From: JANOSH01 sp031415695
GTDB lineage: Bacteria > Actinomycetota > Acidimicrobiia > Acidimicrobiales > Ilumatobacteraceae
Direction: 5' to 3'
NCBI GenBank assembly: GCA_031415695.1
Contig: JANOSH010000040.1
Span: 1 to 50,648 of the forward strand
Length of the DNA stretch: 50,648 bases
In this document: positions 8,942-17,379 of the stretch, piece after piece
Numbering within the stretch: position 1 is the first letter of the stretch
How the letters are laid out: each line of letters begins with the position of its first letter
Translations under genes and position numbers: made by a program
Notes under the pieces: generated by a model
What the model was told of the DNA's origin: nothing
The model's input: the letters and a program-made list of their open reading frames with translations, nothing else
Databases searched by the model: none

Positions 8942-9641
8942 TGGACGCAGGAGGAAGGTCGGATTTCAAGGTGACTGCGAGTACTGGAGCCTCGATGTCG
9001 GCGTGCGAAGGACCGACCGGCTTGATCGGCGGTGGCTCAACGCTCACTCCGCCTGTGCCACCGCAGCCTTGGCTGGCACAAAGATCCGGCAGGACGACCA
9101 CAAATGCCCAGCTCGAAGGGTCGTCCGCCGTAGGCAGTTTAGGAGCGCCAATCCAAACGCCGCCGAGCCCAATGTCTGGATTGCCAGAATGGACCAGGAA
9201 CAAAGTCGTCAGGTCAGCCGAGTGGTCATTGTCGGGGTCCGCCGTACTGAACAGTTGAAGTTGAAAGGCGTTCGCCCGCGCGAGGCCAACCTTCGTCCAG
9301 CTACCGGACTGGGGATCGAACTCTTCGATGTCGTACTTCTCGTCAGGGCCACCCCGATAGACCTTGATCTGTCGACCGGCTGCGAAGATCGTGAGGGAAT
9401 TCTTCGGACGATCGGTATGGACGCCGTTACCAAAGTGGACGAGTGCTTTCTCGATCTCGTGCCAGCCGTTTTTGAATACTGAGAATCCGAACCAGCCTTG
9501 ATCGTCGCCGGCCTCAGCATCGAAGCGGCCCTGATTGAAGCGGTACGCACTCCGGAGCGAATGATAGAGCTGGTGAAGGAAAGCCTCGGGGTCCGTCAAT
9601 CCACCCGTGCGGAGTTGTATGAGAAGATCGTCGTACGACAT
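8931..9641 (-). CDS. Unknown protein, partner of the XRE/ImmA gene
   Basis: I do not recognise this 236-residue protein. It starts MSYDDLLIQLRTGGLTDPEA and has an aromatic-rich middle (DDQGWFGFSVFKNGWHEIEK). The C-terminal tail is Pro/Gly-rich and low in structure. The ATG at 9641 is preferred over an in-frame ATG at 9668 because a -10-like TACAGT ends 7 nt before it, the spacing of a leaderless transcript. It precedes and overlaps the XRE/ImmA gene, the order often seen when the metallopeptidase controls its neighbour. It could be the toxin or effector of a two-gene module, but no catalytic motif supports that. Confidence 0.7.
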   Translation of the reverse strand: MSYDDLLIQLRTGGLTDPEAFLHQLYHSLRSAYRFNQGRFDAEAGDDQGWFGFSVFKNGWHEIEKALVHFGNGVHTDRPKNSLTIFAAGRQIKVYRGGPDEKYDIEEFDPQSGSWTKVGLARANAFQLQLFSTADPDNDHSADLTTLFLVHSGNPDIGLGGVWIGAPKLPTADDPSSWAFVVVLPDLCASQGCGGTGGVSVEPPPIKPVGPSHADIEAPVLAVTLKSDLPPASNER

Positions 9642-9699
9642 GTCGTGAACTGTAGCAGATCTGCGCACATCGTGCGGTTATCTGAAGTCGATCTGCGCA
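9642..9699 (-). promoter_or_regulatory. Leaderless promoter with two 10-bp direct repeats
   Basis: On the minus strand TACAGT lies 7 nt before the ATG at 9641. The 10-mer GATCTGCGCA (plus-strand reading) occurs at 9658-9667 and again at 9690-9699, exactly 32 bp apart or about three helical turns. The copies flank the region expected to hold the -35 element. An HTH dimer, most simply the XRE/ImmA product encoded downstream, could bind both and autoregulate; that is inference. Confidence 0.5.
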
Positions 9700-9751
9700 G
9701 AAGCTGGCCATCGGATCGGTCGAGTAGGCCAACGACCCCTCAATCGGTCGC

Positions 9752-9994
9752 TCAGGACGTAACCAAGGATACCCAGTGATGACGAGCTCTGCGTGCAGTC
9801 CCGATTCCCTCGATCGTCCATAAACGACTACAGAACCCTCGATTCGTCACGGCCAAGTTCCCAACGATGGGGACCTGCTGCGACGAAGCATGGGAGCTAG
9901 CGAGTGCTTCAAGGTCATCGATCAGCACGTCAGTGTCGACGATGCCGACGCGCTGCACCCGCATCGCAAACGACCCGTCGCGCCAATCTTCCAT
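9752..9994 (-). pseudogene. Possible PIN-domain (VapC-like) N-terminal remnant
   Basis: The minus-strand 80-codon frame contains VGIVDTDVLIDDLEAL, which resembles the first beta strand and first metal-binding aspartate of PIN nucleases. After about 45 residues the similarity is lost, and no other acidic PIN residues follow. It sits in an otherwise gene-poor 442-bp stretch (9642-10083), so it is probably a decayed toxin. The match is short and could be chance. Confidence 0.28.
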
Positions 9995-10083
9995 CTGACC
10001 AGTATCGCTCAGCGGTGTCCTCGGCGATCACCGAATTCTTGGGAGCCCTCGTCGCTCGTTGGACCAGCCATTTGGATGACGAT

Positions 10084-11106
10084 TTACCAGTAGCAACCGG
10101 TGCTCACGAGCGCCGACGGTGGCACAGATCGCCCTACACGGATCGCCTCCAGGAACGCGCCGAGACAGTGCTGTTGGGCATCGGGCGTTGAGATCTCGAT
10201 GTGGACGTGCGGGGCGCCGGAGCGGCCGGTGTTGCCGCTGGTGAGGATTTGGGTTCCGGGGGTGACTTGTTGGCCTTCGGTGACGTGGACGGCGGTGCCG
10301 TGGCAGTAGGCCCAGTGGTTGCCGTCGAGGTCGATGATGGTGACGCCGATGCCGCAGGTTCTGCATCCCGTCGCGTTGAGGCCGCAGCCTTCGTCCCACC
10401 AGTTGTTCGGCCAGTACTGCACGGTCGTTACGGTGCCGCCTCGTATCGCGTACAGCGGTGTGCCGACGGGGATCAGCCAGTCCCATGCCGGATAGCCAGC
10501 GTGAGGTGCGTAGACGTCGGCGGCAGCGAACAACTCGGCCGGTCCGGGGATGGCGTAGCCGTCGGTGTTCGCTGGCACTGATCCTCCACCTGGTGTCACG
10601 CAACCGGTCGCTTCATCGAGCGGCACCCCGGCCTGTCGCCCGTACTCGGTGAGCCAGCGGGTTTGATACTCGCGGGGCGTCAAGACGTTCCCGGCGCTCG
10701 GGTACGGCACTGTGTCCCATTCCGCCGAGCCGGACGAGGGGAGGTGGCCGATGTACCAGACGACGGGCACGGCAGTGACGTCGTTGCCGTGGCCGTCGAG
10801 GATGCCGGTGACGTGTTCGGTGGCCTTCGCGTCCTGGACGATGGCCGGTGCGAACCACGCACGCGGGTAGCCGCTGTAGCCGTTCCAAGTGCTGTCGAGG
10901 AACTGGAACGCGCCAGACGCTGTCGAGCCGCTGTTGCGGATCATGTAGTCGCCACCGGATTCGATCGTTCGAATCGTGGCAAGGATGGCTGGCATCTCCG
11001 CTGCGCCGACACATCCGGGGAGGGAGGCGTCGCCTCCGCCGAAGAGGACCGGGAAGACCATGAGCGTCGCAGAAGCGACGGCGAGGGGGATGGCGAAGAG
11101 CTTCAT
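10084..11106 (-). CDS. Bifunctional transglycosylase-like / M23 peptidase (VirB1-like cell-wall hydrolase)
   Basis: The 340-residue product should open the peptidoglycan for the conjugation channel. It has an N-terminal hydrophobic signal or anchor (MKLFAIPLAVASATLMVFPV), a lytic-transglycosylase-like domain (TIRTIESGGDYMIRNSGST, ASGAFQFLDSTWNGY) and a C-terminal M23/LytM endopeptidase with an H...D motif (HAGYPAWDW) and the HVHIEI metal-binding pair. An upstream in-frame start would add 41 residues of low-complexity basic sequence, so the ATG at 11106 is preferred. The gene is divergent from the T4SS operon and shares a 114-bp regulatory interval with it. Twin glycosidase/peptidase domains are usual in Gram-positive conjugation systems. 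Confidence 0.88.
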   Translation of the reverse strand: MKLFAIPLAVASATLMVFPVLFGGGDASLPGCVGAAEMPAILATIRTIESGGDYMIRNSGSTASGAFQFLDSTWNGYSGYPRAWFAPAIVQDAKATEHVTGILDGHGNDVTAVPVVWYIGHLPSSGSAEWDTVPYPSAGNVLTPREYQTRWLTEYGRQAGVPLDEATGCVTPGGGSVPANTDGYAIPGPAELFAAADVYAPHAGYPAWDWLIPVGTPLYAIRGGTVTTVQYWPNNWWDEGCGLNATGCRTCGIGVTIIDLDGNHWAYCHGTAVHVTEGQQVTPGTQILTSGNTGRSGAPHVHIEISTPDAQQHCLGAFLEAIRVGRSVPPSALVSTGCYW

Positions 11107-11220
11107 TGATCCTGTACCCACCCTCGACGGGTGTCGGGTGTTGCGTTTCGGACGAGTCGGGGGTGGGTGAGGGAGTCGTCCGCTTGCTGTCCGAGTGGCG
11201 GCCGACGAAAGGACTCTTCG
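11107..11220. promoter_or_regulatory. Divergent promoter region between hydrolase and T4SS operon
   Basis: This 114-bp interval must drive both directions. It contains inverted ACCCACCC and GGGTGGGT segments and a short CACCC/GGGTG hairpin. A single AGGGAGTCGTCC also matches the 12-bp repeat unit found in front of the relaxase and ArdC-like genes. GAAAGGA just before 11221 is the ribosome-binding site of the pilin gene. No clear -35/-10 pair could be assigned. Confidence 0.4.
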
Positions 11221-11574
11221 ATGACTCACCGACTCCGACGCACCTGGCGCTTCCTCGCAGCCACGATCGCAACGGCCGCAGCCTCACTTGCGGTTGCAAT
11301 GCCCGCTTGGGCACAAGTGCCAGACCCGCAGGCCGACGCATCGCTCCCGGGCGGCACCCTGATTACGCAGGTGCTTGGGTGGCTGAAGTACGCAGCGCTC
11401 GCCTCGGCGGTCGCCGGGCTGCTGATCGGCGGGATCTCGGCCGGTGTCGGTCACTTCGGGTCGTCGTACTCGGCGTCATCCGCAAGCAAAAAGTGGATCC
11501 TTGGCGGTATTGGCGCGGCGATGCTCGCCGGACTGGCTCATGGGATCGCGACCACCGTCTACAACGCGACGTGA
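11221..11574 (+). CDS. VirB2/TrbC-like conjugative pilin
   Basis: The 117-residue protein has a basic N-terminus and a signal peptide ending AMPAWA, with predicted cleavage before QVPDPQAD. Two hydrophobic helices follow (near 50-75 and 88-108), joined by a short loop (SASSASKKW). This size and two-helix layout match VirB2/TrbC subunits that build the T4SS channel or pilus. The ATG at 11221 has a good GAAAGGA ribosome-binding site; a longer frame from 11131 is rejected. It is the first gene of the plus-strand T4SS operon. Confidence 0.75.
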   Translation: MTHRLRRTWRFLAATIATAAASLAVAMPAWAQVPDPQADASLPGGTLITQVLGWLKYAALASAVAGLLIGGISAGVGHFGSSYSASSASKKWILGGIGAAMLAGLAHGIATTVYNAT

Positions 11575-12218
11575 CCATGCGCCGCTCAATCGTCATCGCG
11601 ATTGTCGCGACCGTGGTTATCACGGCCACGTTCCTTCTGCGGGCCGGAACACGGACGCCGCCCACGGTTGACCCTCCGCCAAGCCCGACGGCGACCCTGC
11701 TAACACGTGCGATCGCGCCGGTCGATGAGCCCACCGCGCTTGATGTTGCCCTACGGGCGGTCCGGCTCACCGGCGAGATGGCAACAGCCGGTTTCATCAC
11801 CCGTGACGACCTCATCGAGTCGGTGGCGTCCACCAGGTTCGCCTCAACTCTGCGTTCGACCGCGGCGGCTCAACTCATCGAGTTGACCACGGCGGTCGGT
11901 GCTGCGGGCGTACCAGCCTCCGACGTCGTGTGGGAAGAGTTACCGCTCACGGCTCGCACCATTGCGACCAACCAAACCGCCGCAAGCGTCACCGTGTGGT
12001 CGGTGTTGATCGTCGGTGTGCCTGGCCACGGATCGGCACGCCAGGTGTGGCGAACGAGCACCATCGACCTCGTCCGTGATCCCGACGGATGGCGAGTGGA
12101 CAGTTGGACAGCGACACCCGGCCCGACACCAACGCTTGCGACGACCGGTGCAATCTCCGACCTTCCATCCATCGTCGAAGTCCTCAACTGGCCGACCGCA
12201 ACCGCAGGGGTGGCGTGA
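11571..12218 (+). CDS. VirB8/TcpC-like single-pass T4SS protein
   Basis: This protein of about 215 residues has one N-terminal membrane helix (SIVIAIVATVVITATFLL), a proline-rich spacer and a soluble external domain with the alpha-plus-beta pattern of NTF2-like VirB8/TcpC proteins. The second half (SVTVWSVLIVGVPG, RQVWRTSTIDLVRD, GWRVDSWTATPG) gives the strands. VirB8-type proteins form the scaffold of the inner-membrane complex. The GTG at 11571 overlaps the pilin stop (GTGA); an ATG at 11577 is an equally possible start. It overlaps the next gene by TGATG. Confidence 0.65.
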   Translation: MTMRRSIVIAIVATVVITATFLLRAGTRTPPTVDPPPSPTATLLTRAIAPVDEPTALDVALRAVRLTGEMATAGFITRDDLIESVASTRFASTLRSTAAAQLIELTTAVGAAGVPASDVVWEELPLTARTIATNQTAASVTVWSVLIVGVPGHGSARQVWRTSTIDLVRDPDGWRVDSWTATPGPTPTLATTGAISDLPSIVEVLNWPTATAGVA

Positions 12219-13504
12219 TGTTCGACTGGGCGATCGGCGGTCTCGGCGAGTTGTTCGGCTGGATCGGCGACGCCGCCGGAGCAGCGGTCGGGTGGGCGTG
12301 GGAAAAAGTCGTCACCGGGATCTACCAGTGGCTCGCCAACGGGCTGGCGATGATGATCGAGTGGGTATGGTCGGTGCTCGATTCGAGCACGACACCTCGT
12401 CTGGCTGCGAACTGGTTCCAGAACGATCTCGCTGTCCGCATCGGAGTACTCGCACTCGCAACCACGGTAGCGATGATGCTCGCGTCCGCCGCTCAGGCCG
12501 CGCTCGCCGGTCGACCCGAACAGATCCTCGACGCCGTTCGAGAAGGCATCAAGGCCATCGTCTCCTCAGCGCTAACGATCACGGTACTCGACATCCTGAT
12601 CGGCGTCACCGACGAGGCATCCGCATTCGTATGGCAATCCGGCCGTCCCGACCTCGTGCGAATGATCGAAGGCATGATGACTGTCGCGACCACGAGCGGG
12701 CCGCTTGCCACCACATTCGTCGGCCCGCTCAGCCTGCTCGTCGGGTTCCTCGGCCTGATCGGCCTGGTGGTGTCGCTGATGATGCGTTCGTCGCTCATCT
12801 ACGTCGTCGCCGCGCTGGCACCGATCGTGTGGTCGCTCGGCGTGTTGCCGTCGTTCCGTGGATCGTCGCGCAAGCTGGTCCATCTCGGCGTGTCACTCGT
12901 GCTATCGAAATTAGCGATCGTGATCACCCTCGTCGTGGCGGTGAAGTTGATCGCCCATCCGACGGGGGACGCGGCTGGTCCGGTGATCAATGAGGCGTCG
13001 GCGGCCGTCGGGACGCTGATGGCCGGCTTCATCTGCTTCATGATCGCCGCCGTCACGCCCATGGTGCTCTACCGATTGATGCCGTCGATCGAAGGCGCGA
13101 TGGTCGGCTCCGGGGTCGCTGGTGGATGGGCCCGCGGCGCAACGACCGCGGCGCATACGGCGCTGATGGTTAAGAGTCTCGGCGCGTCGAAGGCTGCTGG
13201 CGCAGCAACTCGGGCAGTCGGCGGGCAGGGCGGAGTCGCCGGAGCTTCGACAGGTGGTGCAACGGAAGCGACCGCAGGCGCCAGCGCAGGAGGAAGTAGC
13301 GGAGGTGCAGCAAACGGTCCGGCTGGTGGGACCACACCGGGATCAATGGCTGCGATCGACACGCCCAGCGACTCCGAAGGCGAGACATCTCCGAAGGGCG
13401 AAACCGGAGGCTCATCCACTTCACCGTCCCGACCAATCGAAACGCCTGCGGAGTCCCCGCAGCGTCGACCAAAGGCGGACGTCGAGCCGGGCGGCGAGTC
13501 GTGA
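12218..13504 (+). CDS. VirB6/TrbL-like polytopic T4SS membrane protein
   Basis: The 428-residue protein has an N-terminal amphipathic segment (MFDWAIGGLGELFGWIGDAA), then about six hydrophobic helices between roughly 70 and 300, and a Gly/Ala/Ser-rich hydrophilic C-terminal tail of about 110 residues. This matches VirB6/TrbL channel proteins that form the inner-membrane pore. The ATG at 12218 overlaps the upstream stop (TGATG), and a longer frame is dismissed. Its stop overlaps the GTG of the SCO6880 gene. Confidence 0.8.
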   Translation: MFDWAIGGLGELFGWIGDAAGAAVGWAWEKVVTGIYQWLANGLAMMIEWVWSVLDSSTTPRLAANWFQNDLAVRIGVLALATTVAMMLASAAQAALAGRPEQILDAVREGIKAIVSSALTITVLDILIGVTDEASAFVWQSGRPDLVRMIEGMMTVATTSGPLATTFVGPLSLLVGFLGLIGLVVSLMMRSSLIYVVAALAPIVWSLGVLPSFRGSSRKLVHLGVSLVLSKLAIVITLVVAVKLIAHPTGDAAGPVINEASAAVGTLMAGFICFMIAAVTPMVLYRLMPSIEGAMVGSGVAGGWARGATTAAHTALMVKSLGASKAAGAATRAVGGQGGVAGASTGGATEATAGASAGGSSGGAANGPAGGTTPGSMAAIDTPSDSEGETSPKGETGGSSTSPSRPIETPAESPQRRPKADVEPGGES

Positions 13505-14979
13505 GCGGGTCGCCCGCTCGCACCTACCGGTTCGGCGATTCCCAGCGACCCGGGCTGCTGCTCGGGCTCTCAGCCCGACAGGCCGTACCGGTCGCGTCCG
13601 GCGTGCTGGCGATGGCAGCAGTGTTGCAGACGAGATTGCCACCGCTTGTCGGTGTGATCGGCCCCGTACTGGGCATCGTCATCGCCTTCGGGAGATGGCG
13701 CGGCGCCGCGCTCGTCGACACGCTTATTCCGGGCACTCGTCTCAACGCACGACGGCTAACTCGTCGGGGACGGTGGGTCCGGCCACCGCTCATCGGCGAC
13801 AACGGCGACCAAGCACTTCCCGCGCCGTTGAAGGGGCTGGAGTTGATCGAGCCGACCGACGGTCCCGGCCGCGGCACCGTCTTCGTGCGTGACCGACAGG
13901 CGGGCACCCTCACCGTTGCGCTGCGGATCCACGGTCACGGCTTCCCGCTCGCCAGTGCCGCCGAGCAGGACACGATGCTCGGCTCCTGGGCGGCAGCACT
14001 CTCGCCGTTCGCTCGTGAACGCTCGCCGATCACGTCGGTCGCCTGGCACGAGTGGGCGCATCCAGTTACGTCGACTGCCCACTCGACGTTCCTCGACACG
14101 ATCGGCATCGCCACCCGAGATATCGACCCGGCCGTCGCCGACTACCGAGCGCTGGTCGACCAACAGGCACCGGTCACGGTGGCGCACGACGTGCTCGTCA
14201 CCGTCACTGCCAGCCTTCGCAAGATCCGAGCACGACGGACGAGCCCCTCCCGCCTACGGGCGGCGATCGAAGTCTTGGCCGACGAAGCCCGCCTCTTCAC
14301 GTCACGGCTGGAAGCCGCCGGTCTTACCGTCGACCCGCCGCTCGACGGCGTCGATCTCTCCGCCGCCGTTCGAGTGAGGTCCGATCCAGCAAGAGGGCCG
14401 CAGATCGCAACGCTCAACCGATCCCTCGCCGCAGCAGCACGGCGGGGCGCGCTGGAGTGGGGGCCGATGGTCGTCGAACCTGACTGGGCGCACACCAGGG
14501 TCGACGGTTCCTACCACCGTTCGTATCGAGTCGCCGGCTTGCCACAACTGCCGGTCGGGTCCGACTGGATGAACGAACTCCTCACCTCAACCCGAGCCGT
14601 TCGGACAGTCACGGTCGTGTTGGAACCGGTGCCGATGGGCCGAGCCGCCCGAGCCGCCGACCGTGAGGTGCTGGCCCGCGAGGCCGATGCCGACATGAAA
14701 ACCCAGAAGGGCTTCCGAGTGAACGCCCGAGAACGCAAACGACTCGCCGACGTCGAAGCCCGGGAACGCGAGCTGTCCGAAGGCCACGCCGAGTTCCAGT
14801 TCGTCGGCATCGTGAATGTGTCCGCACCCGACCTCGACGCCCTCGACGACGCATGCGCCGATGTCGAACAGGCAGCAGCCCAATGCCTCCTCGACCTGCG
14901 ACCGCTCGACGCCCGCCACGAACTCGGCTGGCTCGCCACCCTGCCACTCGGCCGAGCGCTCACCCGGAGAACCCAATGA
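13501..14979 (+). CDS. SCO6880-family T4SS protein (VirB3/VirB4 N-terminal half)
   Basis: The 492-residue product begins TYRFGDSQRPGLLLGLSARQ, the characteristic opening of actinobacterial SCO6880 proteins, followed by two membrane helices (about 33-68, VirB3/PrgI-like). A long soluble region corresponds to the N-terminal domain of VirB4 and includes the basic stretch KTQKGFRVNARERKRLADVE. It lacks nucleotide-binding motifs; those lie in the next gene, which overlaps by ATGA. Together the pair stands in for one VirB3-VirB4 unit. The GTG start overlaps the virB6-like stop. Confidence 0.87.
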   Translation: MSGSPARTYRFGDSQRPGLLLGLSARQAVPVASGVLAMAAVLQTRLPPLVGVIGPVLGIVIAFGRWRGAALVDTLIPGTRLNARRLTRRGRWVRPPLIGDNGDQALPAPLKGLELIEPTDGPGRGTVFVRDRQAGTLTVALRIHGHGFPLASAAEQDTMLGSWAAALSPFARERSPITSVAWHEWAHPVTSTAHSTFLDTIGIATRDIDPAVADYRALVDQQAPVTVAHDVLVTVTASLRKIRARRTSPSRLRAAIEVLADEARLFTSRLEAAGLTVDPPLDGVDLSAAVRVRSDPARGPQIATLNRSLAAAARRGALEWGPMVVEPDWAHTRVDGSYHRSYRVAGLPQLPVGSDWMNELLTSTRAVRTVTVVLEPVPMGRAARAADREVLAREADADMKTQKGFRVNARERKRLADVEARERELSEGHAEFQFVGIVNVSAPDLDALDDACADVEQAAAQCLLDLRPLDARHELGWLATLPLGRALTRRTQ

Positions 14980-16283
14980 CCAGCCGGCAAGCACAACGAC
15001 ATGCGGCTGGCGATGCGCCGCCACCGTGGTTCGGTCACACACCCGGGCTGCGGGTCGATCGGCATCGGGCGACGATGGCACACCTCGCCTCGGTCTACCC
15101 GTGCCAAACTGACACAAGCATCGGTGAGCGTGGCCCGTACATCGGCGTGAACATCACCGGTGGAGGGTCGGGCTGGTACTACGACCCGTTCGAACTGTAC
15201 GCCAGCGGGGTTCTCACGAACCCGAACGTGATCGTCGCCGGCGACATCGGCTCCGGAAAGTCGGCGTTGGTGAAGGCGTTCCTCGGCCGTGAACTTGCCG
15301 TGTACGGGCGGCGGCGGATGGTCACGATCCTCGACCCGAAGGGCGAGTACACACCGTTCGCTCAAGCCCACGGACTGTCCGTGATTCGCCTCCATCCCGG
15401 CGGCACCGACCGGCTCAACCCGATGGACCACCGCGGCGACCCAACCGAAACGATCGCCCGCCAATCACTCGCAACCGCACTCGTCGCCGGTGTACTCGGC
15501 CGACCGCTCGACCCGACCGAAGATGCGCTCCTCGGATGGGCGGTTGCCACGATCGCCCGCACCGGCCGACGGTTCACGCTCGCCGACGTCGCCCATGCCG
15601 TCGCCGACCCTGCCGACCAGCTCGTCGCACTGTCACGACGGACGCCGTTGGAGTTGGCGCAAGCGGCGACACCCGTGGTGTTCGCGCTCGACAAGCTGCT
15701 CACCCGGACCCTCGCCGGGATGTTCGACGGCCCGACCAGCGTGTCGATCGACTGGACCGACGGCCCCGGCTTCGTGATCGACCTGTCCGCCGTCTACTCC
15801 GACGAAACCGCCCTGCCGCTCGTGATGCTTGCCGCCACCTCCTGGCTTGCATCGGTGCTGCAACGCGACTCGGACCGGCGGGTGATCCAGGTGATCGACG
15901 AAGCATGGGCCGCCGTGCGCCACGGTGCCCGACACTTCCAAGGCTCACTCAAACTGGCTCGCACCTACGGGGTGTCGACGTGGCTGATCTGCCACCGGCC
16001 CGCCGACCTCACCGCGCAGTCCGACGACGGCACCGCGATCGCCAAGATCTCCGCCGGCCTGATGTCCGACATCCAAACAAGGATCATCCTGCGCCAGCCA
16101 CCCGACCAAGTCGACATCGCAGCCGACCTTTTCGCGCTCACCGAACGCGAACGGGCCTGGATCGGCCAACTCGTCCGCGGCCGAGCGCTTTGGCGATTGC
16201 AGAGACGTGGCGCTTTGGTCCAGACCGTCTTGACTCGACGCGAATCGACGGCGCTCACCGACACCGATGGTTCCATGTCATGA
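14976..16283 (+). CDS. virB4: VirB4-type conjugation ATPase (C-terminal motor half)
   Basis: This 435-residue ATPase energises assembly and substrate transfer by the T4SS at the cytoplasmic face. It has Walker A (GDIGSGKSALVKAF, about residues 89-102), a TILDPKGEYTPF segment typical of VirB4/TraG-like motors, a Walker B stretch (RRVIQVIDEAWAAV, about 302-315) and the late arginine/glutamine region TRIILRQPPDQVD. The true start is the ATG at 14976, overlapping the SCO6880 stop. At 435 residues it is about half the size of classical VirB4, because the N-terminal half is encoded separately upstream. Confidence 0.9.
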   Translation: MTSRQAQRHAAGDAPPPWFGHTPGLRVDRHRATMAHLASVYPCQTDTSIGERGPYIGVNITGGGSGWYYDPFELYASGVLTNPNVIVAGDIGSGKSALVKAFLGRELAVYGRRRMVTILDPKGEYTPFAQAHGLSVIRLHPGGTDRLNPMDHRGDPTETIARQSLATALVAGVLGRPLDPTEDALLGWAVATIARTGRRFTLADVAHAVADPADQLVALSRRTPLELAQAATPVVFALDKLLTRTLAGMFDGPTSVSIDWTDGPGFVIDLSAVYSDETALPLVMLAATSWLASVLQRDSDRRVIQVIDEAWAAVRHGARHFQGSLKLARTYGVSTWLICHRPADLTAQSDDGTAIAKISAGLMSDIQTRIILRQPPDQVDIAADLFALTERERAWIGQLVRGRALWRLQRRGALVQTVLTRRESTALTDTDGSMS

Positions 16284-17317
16284 GCCGTCCTGGCTGGCGC
16301 ATCGATGACGTGCTCGCCCGCACGGAACTCGCCGACCTCCTCGACCAACTCGCCGAGCCTGCAATGTTCGCAACACGCGGTCGACGTTGGCATTGCCCGC
16401 TGCCTGACCATGACGACCACCATGCGTCGGTGACGATCCACACCGACCACCGCGGCCACCAACGCTGGCGCTGCTGGTCCGGCGACAACAACCACCGCGG
16501 TGACGCCATCGACCTCGTCAGCGTCACCCAACGACTCGACCGAGTCAACGCCCTCGACTGGCTCGCCGCCCGCAACGGCATGATCCCCGACGTCCCGCTG
16601 CCGCCCGTCGCTCGACGAGAACCCGTGGTGCGTCAGACGGCCGAGGCGTCGCTCGACCCGTGCGTCATCCGATACGTCGAAGCCTGCGAGAAGATCCTCT
16701 GGCGACCAACCGGCCGACCTGTCCTCGACTGGCTCCACGGCCGAGGGTTCGACGACGACCTACTCCGAGCGAACCGAGTCGGCTGCGACCCCGGCCGCCA
16801 CATGATGCAACGCCAACGCGGCCTCGCCTACGGCGGCTCGATAGGCGCAGTGTTCCCCGCTCTCAACGAACAAGGCGACGTCCACTACGTGCAGACCCGC
16901 TACTTGAACCCCGGCTCAGGTCCGAAGTACGACAATCCGTCAGCGGCGCTCGCGACCAACCCGCGGCTGGCATGGACGAAGTCGGTCGGCGGGGATACCA
17001 GCGGTCGGCTTGTGGTGTGCGAAGGCATCCCCGACGCGCTTACGGCTGCTGGTCTCGGGCTCTCGTCGGTTGGCACGCTTGGTTCGCAAGCGTGCGATCA
17101 AGCAAGCGCCGATCGGGTCGCGGCGCACGCGTCGAACCGCGGTTTGACCGTCTCGCTTGTGAATGACAACGACGATGCGGGTAGGTCGTGGCGCGACCAA
17201 TGGTTGCATCGGTTCGAAGCCAACGGGATGACCGCCATGACCGTGGAGCCTCCCGAGCCGAATCTCGATCTGAACGCGTGGGCACTCAGTTCGGCTCAGC
17301 CGTTGTCGATCGCTTGA
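16280..17317 (+). CDS. DnaG-like primase with CHC2-type zinc region and Toprim domain
   Basis: The 345-residue protein has an N-terminal zinc-ribbon-like segment (HCPLPDHDDHHASV ... RWRCWSG) equivalent to the CHC2 finger of bacterial primases. A Toprim domain follows, with RLVVCEGIPDALTAAG (catalytic Glu) and SLVNDNDDAGRSW (D-x-D). It lacks the C-terminal helicase-binding region of host DnaG. Conjugative elements carry such primases to make the complementary strand after transfer. The gene overlaps virB4 by ATGA and ends the T4SS operon. Confidence 0.85.
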   Translation: MSRPGWRIDDVLARTELADLLDQLAEPAMFATRGRRWHCPLPDHDDHHASVTIHTDHRGHQRWRCWSGDNNHRGDAIDLVSVTQRLDRVNALDWLAARNGMIPDVPLPPVARREPVVRQTAEASLDPCVIRYVEACEKILWRPTGRPVLDWLHGRGFDDDLLRANRVGCDPGRHMMQRQRGLAYGGSIGAVFPALNEQGDVHYVQTRYLNPGSGPKYDNPSAALATNPRLAWTKSVGGDTSGRLVVCEGIPDALTAAGLGLSSVGTLGSQACDQASADRVAAHASNRGLTVSLVNDNDDAGRSWRDQWLHRFEANGMTAMTVEPPEPNLDLNAWALSSAQPLSIA

Positions 17318-17327
17318 TCGATTTGCA

Positions 17328-17360
17328 TTGACATCGGTTAGAAGTAAATACTTACTTCTA
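17328..17360 (+). promoter_or_regulatory. P450 promoter with palindromic operator
   Basis: TTGACA at 17328-17333 is a consensus -35 box. Overlapping the expected -10 position is a perfect inverted repeat, TAGAAGTAA-ATAC-TTACTTCTA (17339-17360), which is strikingly AT-rich for this genome. It lies 20 bp before the GTG of the P450 gene, whose GGAGG ribosome-binding site is at 17372-17376. A TetR repressor is encoded in the same operon and is the obvious candidate ligand-responsive binder. Confidence 0.72.
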
Positions 17361-17379
17361 GAACGAACAGTGGAGGATA

